Shown here in pieces: positions 10,278-20,324 of a stretch of 64,000 nucleotides of DNA. Numbering within the stretch: the stretch's first letter is position 1; every line of letters begins with the position of its first letter. The DNA lies in NCBI RefSeq assembly GCF_902499135.1, contig NZ_CABVPR010000008.1:60311-124310 (forward strand). Direction: 5' to 3'. Made by a program: the position numbers and the translations under genes. Under the pieces are notes generated by a model. It ran no database searches. It was not told the origin of the DNA and saw nothing but the letters and a program-made list of their open reading frames with translations. Origin of the DNA: Burkholderia dolosa. GTDB lineage: Bacteria; Pseudomonadota; Gammaproteobacteria; Burkholderiales; Burkholderiaceae.

Positions 10278-13200
10278 CAGTGTGATGAATTCAGTTGTGA
10301 AACCAGGTCCGATTCGTCCTTCGCGACTTGCTGGTTCATCCCGTTCGTCACGTCACCCATCATGTGCCGGCCGACCGTGGTAATGCTCTGCCCGTCGAGC
10401 GCGACCGGAGTACCCGCCGCTTTTGGCATGAGCTGCGCAGTCCCGTCGCTGATCGGGCCGAGCCCGCCCTCCTGAAGCCCGGTCAGAATGTCGCCGTGGA
10501 CGCGGTACGCCGTAATGCTGGTCGGCTGAACCGTACCGCCGTATTGCGCGACGGTTTCCGGATTGAGGCCGGCTGCATTGAACGTGATGGCCGAACCGCC
10601 GCTCGCCTCCGCCGCAGCGGAGGCCATTCCTCCGCCGAGCGAGTGCCCGGTGAAATCGACAGCTGACGCCGCACCTGACTGTTCGAGCCGGCTGCCGATC
10701 GTCACGGCTTTCCGATAATACGGAGATTCGTCGCCGAGCCCTTGCGCCATGTTGTTGGACATATCGTCGCCGAACGGGTTGAGGCTCTGCGTTCCCTTGA
10801 ATGCGATCGTCGGCTTCATGCTGTCGCCGAAAACCTTCGGATCGGGAACGTACATCTGTGAACCGAAGTTGCTGCCGTCGATATGAAAGTTGTCGGGCTT
10901 GAGGCCGAATGCCTTCAGCGCGTCCGGATCGTCGGTGGCCATCTTCCATCCCGTCGGTGGCGGATCGTTCGGGTGGTAGACGTGATCGGCGAGTTTCGCC
11001 ATTTGCTGCGCCTTGAGCGAGTTCGCGTACTTCACCGCGGCCGCGCGGGTTGCCGGATCGGGACTCGCGAGTCCCTCGGCGATCATCGCCTGCGCAGCTG
11101 CCCACTGAAGCGCAAGCGCCTGTTCGGGCGCCTGGGCGCTGCCCTGGTTCAGGTGAATCACTGGCCCGTCGATATAGATGCCATTCGCATTGATCAGAAT
11201 CGACGAAGCGCCATGCGTCAATTTGATGCTGTCGGGCGTCATCACCACGACACTTTCGCCCACGCGATGCTCGATGCCATCGCTGGCCTGGTGGCTCTGC
11301 ATGCCGGGTCCGGCCTTGCTCGCAATTGCCTTCGTGTTGATAACGTTGGCCGTAGTGTCGCGCGTCAGCGCGATGGTTTCGGTCAGCCCGCCTTGCGCGA
11401 TCTGCTTCGTTTCGCTGCCCTTGAGCAACGACACGGTGCGCGCGCCGGCTTCGACCGTATGCGTCTCGGAATCCTTGATCACGGTCTTCATGTCCTTCTG
11501 CGCGTGCAGAAAGACTTCCTGAGCACCGTTCACGTCGGAAAACCGCAACTCGTTCGAGCCCTGCCCTTTGTGCGTCTGACTCTTGATCCCCATCGTCTGG
11601 CCCGCCGCGCCGTGGTACGGGTTGCCTTGCTCGCCGTTGAAGACGCGCCCGACAATGACAGGATTATCGGGATCCCCCTGATTGAACGAGACCAGGACTT
11701 CCTGGCCGATTCGCGGAATTGCAGCTGCGCCCCAGCCCGCACCCGCCCACGGCTGCGAAACGCGAATCCACATCGAATCCGATCCGTCCATCTGACCGCG
11801 GCGATCCCACAAGAAGTGGACCTTCACGCAACTGCCGTTCGTGTGGATCTGCTCACCTTTCGGGCCGACAACGATCGCCGACTGCGTGCCGTGGATCACC
11901 GGCTTCGGCGTGTTACGGGGGGCACGGTACGGAATCTTCTGCGGCAAAAGCGCGAACGAATTGCGATACGGCATTTTCGCGGCGTGTTGCGTATAGTCGT
12001 TCACCGCTTCGTGCCGGACATGCAGGATCACATATTCCTGATTGTTCGCCATCACGGGATGGTTCGCTACCGTCACACTGCCGGCAGCGGTCATCCGCCA
12101 TGCGTAGCCGCCGCCGGTATATCGATGCGCATGCGCCTCCTCGGCCTGCATCGCGATGCGCGCGTAGCGATTCCCGTCGTCGCCGTGGTCGTAAAGCGAC
12201 TGATGCTCGAAACGTTCGGTTGCGTCGAGCCGCGCGTGTCGCAACGTCTGCGCCTCGGCTTGTACGAGCATCAGCGGCGACGACGGATTCTGGTGGTTGA
12301 AATCCTGGAACGTTACCTTGCCGACGCCGAAACGCCGCCCTTCGTGCAATTGGTCGATACCGTTGAATTCGCTGGCTTCGCTGTCCGCGTAAGGAACCGT
12401 CGCGAGTCCGTCGATCGGGCGGAACACGAAGTTGGTATCGCCAATCACGAGAATGTGCTTGTCTTTCTCGTAACGGTGCGTCCAGATCAGCCCTTCCTGC
12501 TCCATGAGCCGCGCGCAGAAGTTGTAATACAACTCCTGGTACATCACGATGTAGTCGATGGGCTTGTGCGCGGTACGGATGTCGAACTCGAAGTCGGTGA
12601 ACCCGTGATCCTGGAAAATCTCGCTGAGAATATCCTGCGAAGTCTTGTTCTGGAAAATGCGACAGTCGGTCGAGCGCGTCAGGAACCAGAACCACGGCAC
12701 CACGGTCATGTGGTACTGCGTGACCCGCCCCGGATTGCCGGCACGATCGAACGACGCGACGTAGCCGTCGAAATAGCGGTTGTTGTCGGCTCCGCCGGAC
12801 ATCACGATGCGCTCGAGAGTCGACTGCCGAGCGTCATGATCGAGCCGCAGCTTGACTTGCTGGCCGATCAGATGATCCGGCGTAAGGTCATGCTGGTGCG
12901 ACAGCAAATCGAGGTGAATTTCCGGCAAGCGGTTGACGTGCTCGTCTATGACCGCGGCGCCGACCAGCAACACGTCGGGTCCGAGCGGCGATTCGATCGT
13001 CACGTACCGGTTCAGCTGCGTCAGGCGAGCGACGCCGCCCGTCGCATTGTTGAGCGCATCCGCAATCGCAGCGGGCGTCTTGTTCATCAACGAGAAACCC
13101 GTCTGCGCCAGCTGAACCGCGCGCTGCACGGTATCGAGATGACCGGCGACGCCGGCAAGCGGGCCGATTTGGCCGGACACGGCGGATGCAATCGGGGCGG

Positions 13201-13282
13201 CAAGACCGCCGAGCGCGCTGAGCGAGCCCAACGCATTCCCTCCGAGACCGCTCGGAATGCCGCCATTCGGCGCGAAACTCAT
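10277..13282 (-). CDS. vgrG: Evolved VgrG spike protein with C-terminal lipase domain
   Basis: The protein has 1001 residues. The gp27/gp5-like VgrG body runs from about residue 90 to 620, with typical segments such as YFDGYVASFDRAGNPGRVTQ, LMEQEGLIWTHRYEKDKHIL and VKVHFLWDRRGQMD, followed by a DUF2345-like beta-rich stalk. After an Ala-rich linker, residues from about 740 form an alpha/beta hydrolase of lipase class 3 type. The nucleophile elbow is VDFTGHSLGGG with Ser881; candidate partners are Asp931 (RVHGDIL) and His973 (VGRHMMG). The first 60 residues are an atypical Gly/Ala-rich extension. The protein would form the tip of a type VI device and carry a phospholipase into target cells. 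Core type VI genes are absent here, so this is an orphan island. The ankyrin gene follows with a one-base overlap. Confidence 0.9.
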   Translation of the reverse strand: MSFAPNGGIPSGLGGNALGSLSALGGLAAPIASAVSGQIGPLAGVAGHLDTVQRAVQLAQTGFSLMNKTPAAIADALNNATGGVARLTQLNRYVTIESPLGPDVLLVGAAVIDEHVNRLPEIHLDLLSHQHDLTPDHLIGQQVKLRLDHDARQSTLERIVMSGGADNNRYFDGYVASFDRAGNPGRVTQYHMTVVPWFWFLTRSTDCRIFQNKTSQDILSEIFQDHGFTDFEFDIRTAHKPIDYIVMYQELYYNFCARLMEQEGLIWTHRYEKDKHILVIGDTNFVFRPIDGLATVPYADSEASEFNGIDQLHEGRRFGVGKVTFQDFNHQNPSSPLMLVQAEAQTLRHARLDATERFEHQSLYDHGDDGNRYARIAMQAEEAHAHRYTGGGYAWRMTAAGSVTVANHPVMANNQEYVILHVRHEAVNDYTQHAAKMPYRNSFALLPQKIPYRAPRNTPKPVIHGTQSAIVVGPKGEQIHTNGSCVKVHFLWDRRGQMDGSDSMWIRVSQPWAGAGWGAAAIPRIGQEVLVSFNQGDPDNPVIVGRVFNGEQGNPYHGAAGQTMGIKSQTHKGQGSNELRFSDVNGAQEVFLHAQKDMKTVIKDSETHTVEAGARTVSLLKGSETKQIAQGGLTETIALTRDTTANVINTKAIASKAGPGMQSHQASDGIEHRVGESVVVMTPDSIKLTHGASSILINANGIYIDGPVIHLNQGSAQAPEQALALQWAAAQAMIAEGLASPDPATRAAAVKYANSLKAQQMAKLADHVYHPNDPPPTGWKMATDDPDALKAFGLKPDNFHIDGSNFGSQMYVPDPKVFGDSMKPTIAFKGTQSLNPFGDDMSNNMAQGLGDESPYYRKAVTIGSRLEQSGAASAVDFTGHSLGGGMASAAAEASGGSAITFNAAGLNPETVAQYGGTVQPTSITAYRVHGDILTGLQEGGLGPISDGTAQLMPKAAGTPVALDGQSITTVGRHMMGDVTNGMNQQVAKDESDLVSQLNSSH

Positions 13283-13750
13283 TCTTGTTCCTTTCTTCTC
13301 GTCTCAGGTTCTGCCCCGACAGACCGGCAATCCGAGGCCCCGCTACTGTAGGACAAATCCCGACAAGGTGAAAGGTCCTGGAAACACAATCTTTCCATTT
13401 CCTTTCATGCCAGGCTCCCGCATCGAACCGACGCCTGGAGGCCCGGAAAAGGCGCGCCGTGCGTCGATGTCGCGCCGGTACTGGCAGACTGAAGCAGGAT
13501 TTGCACGAAGCTCGTGGTCGGCACGTGCGAGGTCGAGTTCCAGCGTAATGGACCGAAGGCCGACGGTCTCTGGGCTGTCTCGCTTGCATCGGCGCTACCG
13601 CCGATGTCGTGTCGTGGACGGACGAAACGGGCCAACGGCGCCAGCGTGCTGTCCTGCGGTACGGAACACCTGCCGAATACTCTCGCTCGGTTCAGTCGCT
13701 GCCTCGCTGTTCGCGTCACCCGGCCGTCACGAAAGCGAGTTTGGGAAGGT
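13283..13750. other. Intergenic stretch upstream of vgrG without a convincing gene
   Basis: The first ~120 bases upstream of vgrG are AT-richer (ATCTTTCCATTTCCTTTC on the plus strand) and should hold its promoter, but I could not fix -35/-10 boxes. The rest has open frames in several directions, none with a family resemblance or ribosome site. It runs into the dihydroxyacetone kinase remnant. Confidence 0.4.
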
Positions 13751-13754
13751 GAGT

Positions 13755-14165
13755 CATTTGGCCGGTCATCACGATCTCGTGCTCGAGCGCGGCGAGCGCG
13801 TCGCGCTGCCGATCAACGGTCTCGGCGCGACGCCCGACATGGAACTCGCGATCGCGTTGCGTGGTGCGCACGACAAACTGGGCTGACGCGGGATCGTCGT
13901 CGCGCGCGCCGGCGATCGGACGATGCTCGACGCGCTGCTGCCGGCCGCCGATGCGTTCGATCGCGCGCTGGACGACGGTGCCGGCGCCGCGGCTGCATGG
14001 GCGGCGGCCGTCGAAGCCGCCGAACGGGGCGCCCGCGACACCGCGCAGATGACGCCGCGCGCGGGACGCGCGAGCTATCTGGGCGAACGCGCGGTCGGCA
14101 CGCCGGACGGCGGCGCCGTCGCGGTGTCGTACTGGCTCCGCGCGCTGCTGCCGCACATGCGGTAA
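13755..14165 (+). pseudogene. Dihydroxyacetone kinase remnant (DhaK end joined to DhaL end)
   Basis: One frame first reads the end of a DhaK domain (LERGERVALPINGLGATPDM, ELAIALRGAHDKLG), then meets a TGA at 13884, then continues in the same frame as the end of a DhaL domain (GDRTMLDALLPAADAFDRAL, then MTPRAGRASYLGER, then YWLRALLPHMR). An intact single-chain dihydroxyacetone kinase is about 570 residues and binds DHA in DhaK and ATP in DhaL. Here most of both domains and the linker are missing, so only about 130 codons remain. It appears to have decayed by internal deletion and cannot encode an active kinase. Confidence 0.75.
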
Positions 14166-14185
14166 GCGCGCCCGTTACCGGCGGC

Positions 14186-14473
14186 TCAGACGCCTTCGAC
14201 CAGCACCGCGCGATAGCGCGCGCCCTTGAAGCGGTGCTGGACGACGGCCTGATAGTCGGGACCGTGATACCACGCGTGCGCGGCCGCCTTCGACGGAAAC
14301 TCGACGATCACGACGCCTTCCGGCCCTTCGCCTTCGAGCGTCTCCTGCGGCCCGTATGCGGCGAGCACCTTCACCGGATGACCGGCGAGCGTCGCGCCGA
14401 CCTTGCTCTGATAGACGTCGAGTTCGTGCTGGTCCTGCGTGCTTTCCCGCGTAAATACGATGTAGGTTGCCAC
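14186..14473 (-). CDS. DUF1330 family protein
   Basis: The protein has 95 residues, the usual length for DUF1330, a small ferredoxin-like-fold (dimeric alpha/beta barrel) family. It begins MATYIVFTRESTQDQHELDV and contains the family pattern VVIVEFPSKAAAHAWYHGPD followed by YQAVVQHRFKGARYRAVLVEG. No biochemical function is established for most members. It is a single gene between the kinase remnant and the MHS transporter, with no obvious operon partner. Confidence 0.85.
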   Translation of the reverse strand: MATYIVFTRESTQDQHELDVYQSKVGATLAGHPVKVLAAYGPQETLEGEGPEGVVIVEFPSKAAAHAWYHGPDYQAVVQHRFKGARYRAVLVEGV

Positions 14474-14662
14474 GATGCGTGCCCCTTTGTCGGACGGTTG
14501 GAGGTCGGTTGAAGATCGGGCGCGCAGCGCCTTTCGCGGGCCGCGCGTCCGCCCGGCAGCGGCGCCGGGCCGGCCGATTATAGGGGCGCGGCGAATTGCG
14601 CGCTGGCACCCGAATCGGTAGCGCCGCGCGGAACGACGGCGCGGGAAAACCCCGATCCCGAC

Positions 14663-14678
14663 ATCGTCCTATGACATC
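14663..14678. promoter_or_regulatory. Candidate EnuR operator before the MHS transporter
   Basis: ATCGTCCTATGACATC shares GTCCT and ACAT, at the same spacing, with the dyads upstream of eutB and enuR (10 of 16 positions match the eutB copy). It lies 77 bases before the transporter start. It is the weakest of the three copies. Confidence 0.4.
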
Positions 14679-14755
14679 CGGCATCGCAAATTGGCGGGAT
14701 TACTTTGATCCTCGTCGGCGCCCGTCCGGGCGCATGCTGATAGCGAGGATCCCTC

Positions 14756-16141
14756 ATGCGATACGTTCCATCGTGGACTTCCGTTTCCGACGCCTCGTCC
14801 GTTGCCGACGAGACGACGTCCCAACGCGGCGACGCGCCGCACAGCCTGCCGCGGGTCGCGATCGCGGCCGCCGCGCTCGGCAACGCGACCGAATGGTTCG
14901 ACTACGGCATCTATGCGTACGGGCTCGCGTACATTTCCGCGGCGCTGTTTCCCGGCAACACGGCCAGCGCGACGCTGTTCGCGCTCGGCACGTTCGCGAT
15001 CTCGTTCCTGATCCGGCCGCTCGGCGGGCTGTTCTGGGGGCCGCTCGGCGACCGGCTCGGCCGCAAGCGCGTGCTCGCGCTGACCGTGCTGACGATGTCC
15101 GGCGCGACGCTGCTCGTCGGTCTGCTGCCGACCTACGCGACCGCCGGCTGGCTCGCGCCGGCCGCGCTGATCGTGCTGCGCATGGTGCAGGGCTTCTCGA
15201 CCGGCGGCGAGTACGGCGGCGCGGCGACGTTCATCGCCGAATACGCGCCCGACTCGCGGCGCGGACTGTGCGGCAGCTTCCTCGAATTCGCGACGCTCGC
15301 CGGCTTCTCGCTGGGCGCACTGCTGATGCTCGGCTTCGCGCTACTGCTCGGCGACACGGCGATGCATGCGTGGGGCTGGCGGCTGCCGTTCCTCGTCGCG
15401 GCGCCGCTCGGCCTCGTCGGCTGCTATCTGCGCTCGCGTCTGGAGGAAACGCCGGTGTTCCGCGAACTCGAAGAGCAAGTGCATCGCCGCGAAAAGACTG
15501 CGATGTCCGCGATGCCGATCGCGCAACTGCTGGTGCGCTACGCGAAGCCGCTGGTGCTGCTCGGCGGGCTCGTCGTCGCGCTGAACGTCGTCAACTACGT
15601 GCTGCTCGCGTACATGCCGACGTACATGCACAAGGAACTCGGCGTCAGCGAGAACATGTCGCTGCTGATTCCGCTGATCGGCATGCTCGCGATGATGGTG
15701 CTGCTGCCGTTCGCAGGCTGGCTGTCGGACCACGTCGGCCGCAAGACGATGTGGTGGTTCTCGCTGGTCGGGCTGTTCATCGCGGCCGTACCGATGTTCA
15801 CGCTGATGACGCACGGCGTGCTCGGCGCATTCATCGGCTTCGCGGTGCTCGGCGTGCTGTACGTGCCGCAGCTCGCGACGATCTCCGCGATGTTTCCGGC
15901 GATGTTCCCGACGCACGTCCGGTATGCGGGGATGGCGATCGCGTACAACGTGTCGACGTCGCTGTTCGGCGGCACCGCGCCGATCGTCAACGACTGGCTG
16001 ATCGGCAAGACCGGCAATGCGCTGGTTCCCGCGTACTACATGATGGCCGCGTGCGCGGTCGGGCTCGTCGCGCTGTTCGCGGTGATCGAGACGCGCGGAT
16101 GCTCGCTGCGCGGCGACACGGTGCCCGGGCAGGCGGGATGA
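14756..16141 (+). CDS. MHS-family (ProP-like) major facilitator transporter
   Basis: The protein has 461 residues with about 12 predicted membrane helices after a ~35-residue cytoplasmic tail. Family hallmarks are NATEWFDYGIYAYGLAY in helix 1, the loop motif GDRLGRKRVLALTV between helices 2 and 3, a GGEYGGAATFIAEYAP motif after helix 4, and a repeat DHVGRKTMWWFSLVG in the second half. The metabolite:H+ symporter branch includes ProP, which imports proline, betaines and ectoine. The gene lies near the ectoine catabolic operon on the opposite strand, and an operator-like dyad resembling those of that operon lies upstream. Ectoine or another compatible solute is therefore a good substrate guess, though not proven. 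ATG at 14756 follows AGCGAGGATCCCTC. Confidence 0.85.
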   Translation: MRYVPSWTSVSDASSVADETTSQRGDAPHSLPRVAIAAAALGNATEWFDYGIYAYGLAYISAALFPGNTASATLFALGTFAISFLIRPLGGLFWGPLGDRLGRKRVLALTVLTMSGATLLVGLLPTYATAGWLAPAALIVLRMVQGFSTGGEYGGAATFIAEYAPDSRRGLCGSFLEFATLAGFSLGALLMLGFALLLGDTAMHAWGWRLPFLVAAPLGLVGCYLRSRLEETPVFRELEEQVHRREKTAMSAMPIAQLLVRYAKPLVLLGGLVVALNVVNYVLLAYMPTYMHKELGVSENMSLLIPLIGMLAMMVLLPFAGWLSDHVGRKTMWWFSLVGLFIAAVPMFTLMTHGVLGAFIGFAVLGVLYVPQLATISAMFPAMFPTHVRYAGMAIAYNVSTSLFGGTAPIVNDWLIGKTGNALVPAYYMMAACAVGLVALFAVIETRGCSLRGDTVPGQAG

Positions 16142-17230
<1,089 letters not shown>

Positions 17231-17264
17231 ACAAAAACGCCGCCACACTTTCGTGCGACGGCGT
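17231..17264 (-). terminator. Rho-independent terminator after doeD
   Basis: On the minus strand a GC-rich hairpin, ACGCCGTCGCAC-GAAA-GTGTGGCGGCGT, is followed by a TTTTTGTTTG run. It lies about 45 bases after the aminotransferase stop codon and would end the ectoine catabolism operon. Confidence 0.75.
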
Positions 17265-17307
17265 CCATTGCTGCGCGCCGGCAACGCGCAGCGCTACCGG
17301 ACCGCGT

Positions 17308-18702
17308 TCAACCGGCGACCGCCAGATTCCGCTCCGCGACTTCGTCGACCGCTTCCCGTACGATCGCGACGATCTCGTCGGCCTCCGCGCGCGTCATCAC
17401 GAGCGGCGGCGCAAAGCCGAGAATGTCGCCGTGCGGCATCGCGCGCGCGATCACGCCGCGCTGCAAGGCCGCCGCCGACACTTGCGCGCCGATCTTCAGT
17501 GCGGGATCGAACGGCTTGCGCGCATCCTTGTCGGCCATGAATTCGAGTGCGGCCAGCATGCCGACGCTGCGCACTTCGCCGACGAGCGGATGCGCACCGA
17601 ACGCATCGCGCAGCTTCGCACCGAAATACGCGCCGACATCGGCCGCATTGCCGACGAGATTCTCACGCTCCAGGATCGCGAGGTTCGCGAGCGCGGCGGC
17701 CGCGCACACCGGATGCCCGGAATACGTCCAGCCGTGCCCCATCGGCCCGTGCTCCTGCGAGCCCCGCGCGATCACGTCCCACACCTTTTCGCCGACGATC
17801 ACGCCCGACAGCGGCGCATATGCGCTCGTCAGCCCCTTCGCGACGGTGATCAGATCCGGTTCGATCCCGAAGTGCTGCGCGCCCATCTTCGAGCCGAGAC
17901 GCCCGAACCCGCAGACGACTTCGTCCGAGATCAGCAGGATGTCGTGCTTGCGCAGCACGGCCTGGATCGCCGGCCAGTAGCCGGCCGGCGGCTCGATGAT
18001 GCCGCCGGTGCCCATCACCGGCTCCGCGATGAATGCGGCGATCGTGTCGGCGCCCTCGCGCGCGATCAGCTTCTCGAGCTCGTCGACGCAATACGCGACG
18101 AACTGCGCTTCGTTCATCCCGGCCGGCGCCTTCCGGTACCAGTGCGGACACACTGTGTGCTTCACGCGATCGATCGGCAAATCGAAGTGCTGGTGAAAGC
18201 TCGGCAGGCCGGTTAGGCTGCCCGTCACGATGCCGGAGCCGTGGTACCCGCGCTCGCGCGAGATGATCTTCTTCTTGTTCGGGCGGCCGAGCACGTTGTT
18301 GTAGTACCAGACGATCTTGACCTGCGTCTCGTTCGCATCGGAGCCGGACATCCCGTAGTAGACCTTCTTCATCCCGGCCGGCGCCCATTCGATGATGCGC
18401 GACGACAGCTCGATGATCGCGTCCGACGAGTGGCCGACGTACGTGTGGTAGTAGGCGAGCTGCTTCGCTTGCTCGTACATCGCGTCCGCGACTTCGGTGC
18501 GGCCGTAGCCGATGTTCACGCAGTAGAGGCCGGCGAACGCGTCGATGTAGCGCTTGCCCTGGTGATCCTCGATGCGGATGCCCTCGCCGCCGCGCACGAT
18601 CTTGCCGGGCAGCGCGCCGCTCTCGTGGTCGTACGCGTGCGTCGACGGGTGCATGAAGTGGGCGCGATCCTCGCGCAGCAGTGCGTCGAACGATTGTTTC
18701 AT
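17308..18702 (-). CDS. doeD: Class III aminotransferase, probable diaminobutyrate transaminase
   Basis: The protein has 464 residues and is a fold-type I, class III PLP aminotransferase. Visible motifs are the SGSDANET cofactor-binding turn (~119-126), the ISDEVVCGFGR segment with Asp260, and the Schiff-base lysine in LITVAKGLTS (Lys289). In ectoine breakdown DoeD moves the amino group of L-2,4-diaminobutyrate to an acceptor, giving aspartate semialdehyde. The specific substrate is inferred from its place as the last gene of the ectoine operon, next to the doeC-type dehydrogenase; by sequence alone it could be another omega-aminotransferase. ATG at 18702 follows AAAGGAGCCCACC; longer in-frame starts would add an arginine-rich shadow-like tail. 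Confidence 0.8.
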   Translation of the reverse strand: MKQSFDALLREDRAHFMHPSTHAYDHESGALPGKIVRGGEGIRIEDHQGKRYIDAFAGLYCVNIGYGRTEVADAMYEQAKQLAYYHTYVGHSSDAIIELSSRIIEWAPAGMKKVYYGMSGSDANETQVKIVWYYNNVLGRPNKKKIISRERGYHGSGIVTGSLTGLPSFHQHFDLPIDRVKHTVCPHWYRKAPAGMNEAQFVAYCVDELEKLIAREGADTIAAFIAEPVMGTGGIIEPPAGYWPAIQAVLRKHDILLISDEVVCGFGRLGSKMGAQHFGIEPDLITVAKGLTSAYAPLSGVIVGEKVWDVIARGSQEHGPMGHGWTYSGHPVCAAAALANLAILERENLVGNAADVGAYFGAKLRDAFGAHPLVGEVRSVGMLAALEFMADKDARKPFDPALKIGAQVSAAALQRGVIARAMPHGDILGFAPPLVMTRAEADEIVAIVREAVDEVAERNLAVAG

Positions 18703-18722
18703 GGTGGGCTCCTTTGAATGGG

Positions 18723-20201
18723 TCAGGCCGTCGCCGCGACGGGCAGGCCGAGATTGCCGAGGCAAAAGTATTTGGTTTCGGTGAACGGCTCGAAGCCTTC
18801 GGTGCCGCCTTCGCGGTCGAGACCCGATGCCTTCATTCCGCCGAACGGAATCGGTGCGCCGGTGAACTTCACGCCGTTGACCGACACCATCGCGAAGTCG
18901 AGCCGCCGCACGAGCTGGAAGATCGTGTCGATGCGCGTCGCGCACACGTATGCGGCGAGTCCGTACTCCGTGTCGTTCGCTTTCCGTACGACTTCATCGA
19001 GCGTGTCGAACGCGCTGACGGCCGAGATCGGCGCGAAGTTCTCCTCGTCGTACACGCGCATGCCGGGGGCGGCGTCGGCGATCACGGTCGGCTCGTAGAA
19101 CCACCCGCCGAGCGCGTGCGGCCGCCCGCCGGCAACGATGCGTGCGCCGCGCGCACGTGCGTCGTCGACGCGCGCGACCGTCGCATCGAATGCCGCCTGA
19201 TGCATCAGCGGCCCGACGTCGACGCCCGACTCGAATGCGGCGCCGACCTTCAGTTCGCGCACCGCGTGCGCATAACGCTCGACGAATGCGTCATAGAGCG
19301 GCCGCGCGACGAAGATCCGGTTCGCCGCGCAGCAGTCCTGGCCCGACGTCTGGAACTTCGCGCCGACGGCAATCCGCACCGCGTCGTCGACGTCCGCGTC
19401 GTCGGTCACGATGAACGGCGCGTTGCCGCCCAGCTCGAGCGCAATCTTGCGGATGCCCGCGCGCGCGGCGACTTCCGTCACGAGGCGGCCGACGCGCGTC
19501 GACCCGGTGAAGCTGACCGCGCGCACGCGCGGATCGCCGACGAGCGTCTCCATCGCCATCTGCGGCTCGCCGAGCACGACGTTGAACACGCCCGCGGGAA
19601 AACCGGCTTCGTCCGCGAGCTGCGCGAGCGCGAGCGCCGAGAACGGCGTCTCGTGCGCGGGCTTCACGACGGTCGTGCAGCCGATCGCGATCGCAGCGGC
19701 CGCCTTGCGCGTGATCATCGCGGCCGGGAAATTCCACGGCGTGATCAGCGCGGCGACGCCGACCGGCTCCATCACGGTGCCCAGATGCGCGCCGTCGATG
19801 TGCGTCGGGATCGTGCGGCCTGCCGCGCGCTTCGCCTCGTTCGCGAACCATTCGACGAAGCTTGCCGCATAGCGGATCTCGCCGCGCGCTTCGGCGAGCG
19901 GCTTGCCCTGCTCCAGTGCGAGCAGCGCAGCGAGGTCTTCGAGATGACGCAGGATCAGTGCATGCCAGCGCAGCAGCGCGGCACTGCGCACGGCCTGCGG
20001 CGTCCAGCGCCACGTGTCGAACGCGCGCTGCGCGGCGTCGACCGCCGCGACGATCTGCTCGCGTTCGAGCATCGGCACATGGCCGATCACGGCCTGATCG
20101 GCCGGGTTCACGACGGCGACCGTCGCGGCACTGTCGCTGTGGATCCAGCGACCGTCGACGTAGCAGGTCGACTTGAACAGAACGGGGTGTCCGGGCAGCA
20201 T
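18723..20201 (-). CDS. doeC: Aldehyde dehydrogenase, probable aspartate-semialdehyde dehydrogenase of ectoine breakdown
   Basis: The protein has 492 residues and belongs to the NAD(P)-dependent aldehyde dehydrogenase superfamily, close to succinate-semialdehyde dehydrogenases. The cofactor-site PWNFP lies near 155-159, FTGSTRVG near 231-238, the general base Glu256 in LELGGN, and the nucleophile Cys290 in SGQDCCAANR. In the DoeABCD pathway DoeC oxidises the semialdehyde from DoeD to aspartate, which enters central metabolism. ATG at 20201 is chosen because AAAAAAGGAGACGCAGC stands just before it; the longer frame begins 36 bases upstream without such a site. It is followed after 20 bases by doeD. 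A 123-base gap separates it from doeX, so it may have an extra promoter. Confidence 0.82.
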   Translation of the reverse strand: MLPGHPVLFKSTCYVDGRWIHSDSAATVAVVNPADQAVIGHVPMLEREQIVAAVDAAQRAFDTWRWTPQAVRSAALLRWHALILRHLEDLAALLALEQGKPLAEARGEIRYAASFVEWFANEAKRAAGRTIPTHIDGAHLGTVMEPVGVAALITPWNFPAAMITRKAAAAIAIGCTTVVKPAHETPFSALALAQLADEAGFPAGVFNVVLGEPQMAMETLVGDPRVRAVSFTGSTRVGRLVTEVAARAGIRKIALELGGNAPFIVTDDADVDDAVRIAVGAKFQTSGQDCCAANRIFVARPLYDAFVERYAHAVRELKVGAAFESGVDVGPLMHQAAFDATVARVDDARARGARIVAGGRPHALGGWFYEPTVIADAAPGMRVYDEENFAPISAVSAFDTLDEVVRKANDTEYGLAAYVCATRIDTIFQLVRRLDFAMVSVNGVKFTGAPIPFGGMKASGLDREGGTEGFEPFTETKYFCLGNLGLPVAATA

Positions 20202-20324
20202 GCTGCGTCTCCTTTTTTCGGTGGGCACGAGCATCATTCTGTCGTGCCGCCGCGCGCGGAAATTTCGGTTTGCACGGCCCGAACTTGCGGTTTTTTCCGT
20301 ATTGCGCGGCGCCCGCGCGAAGTT

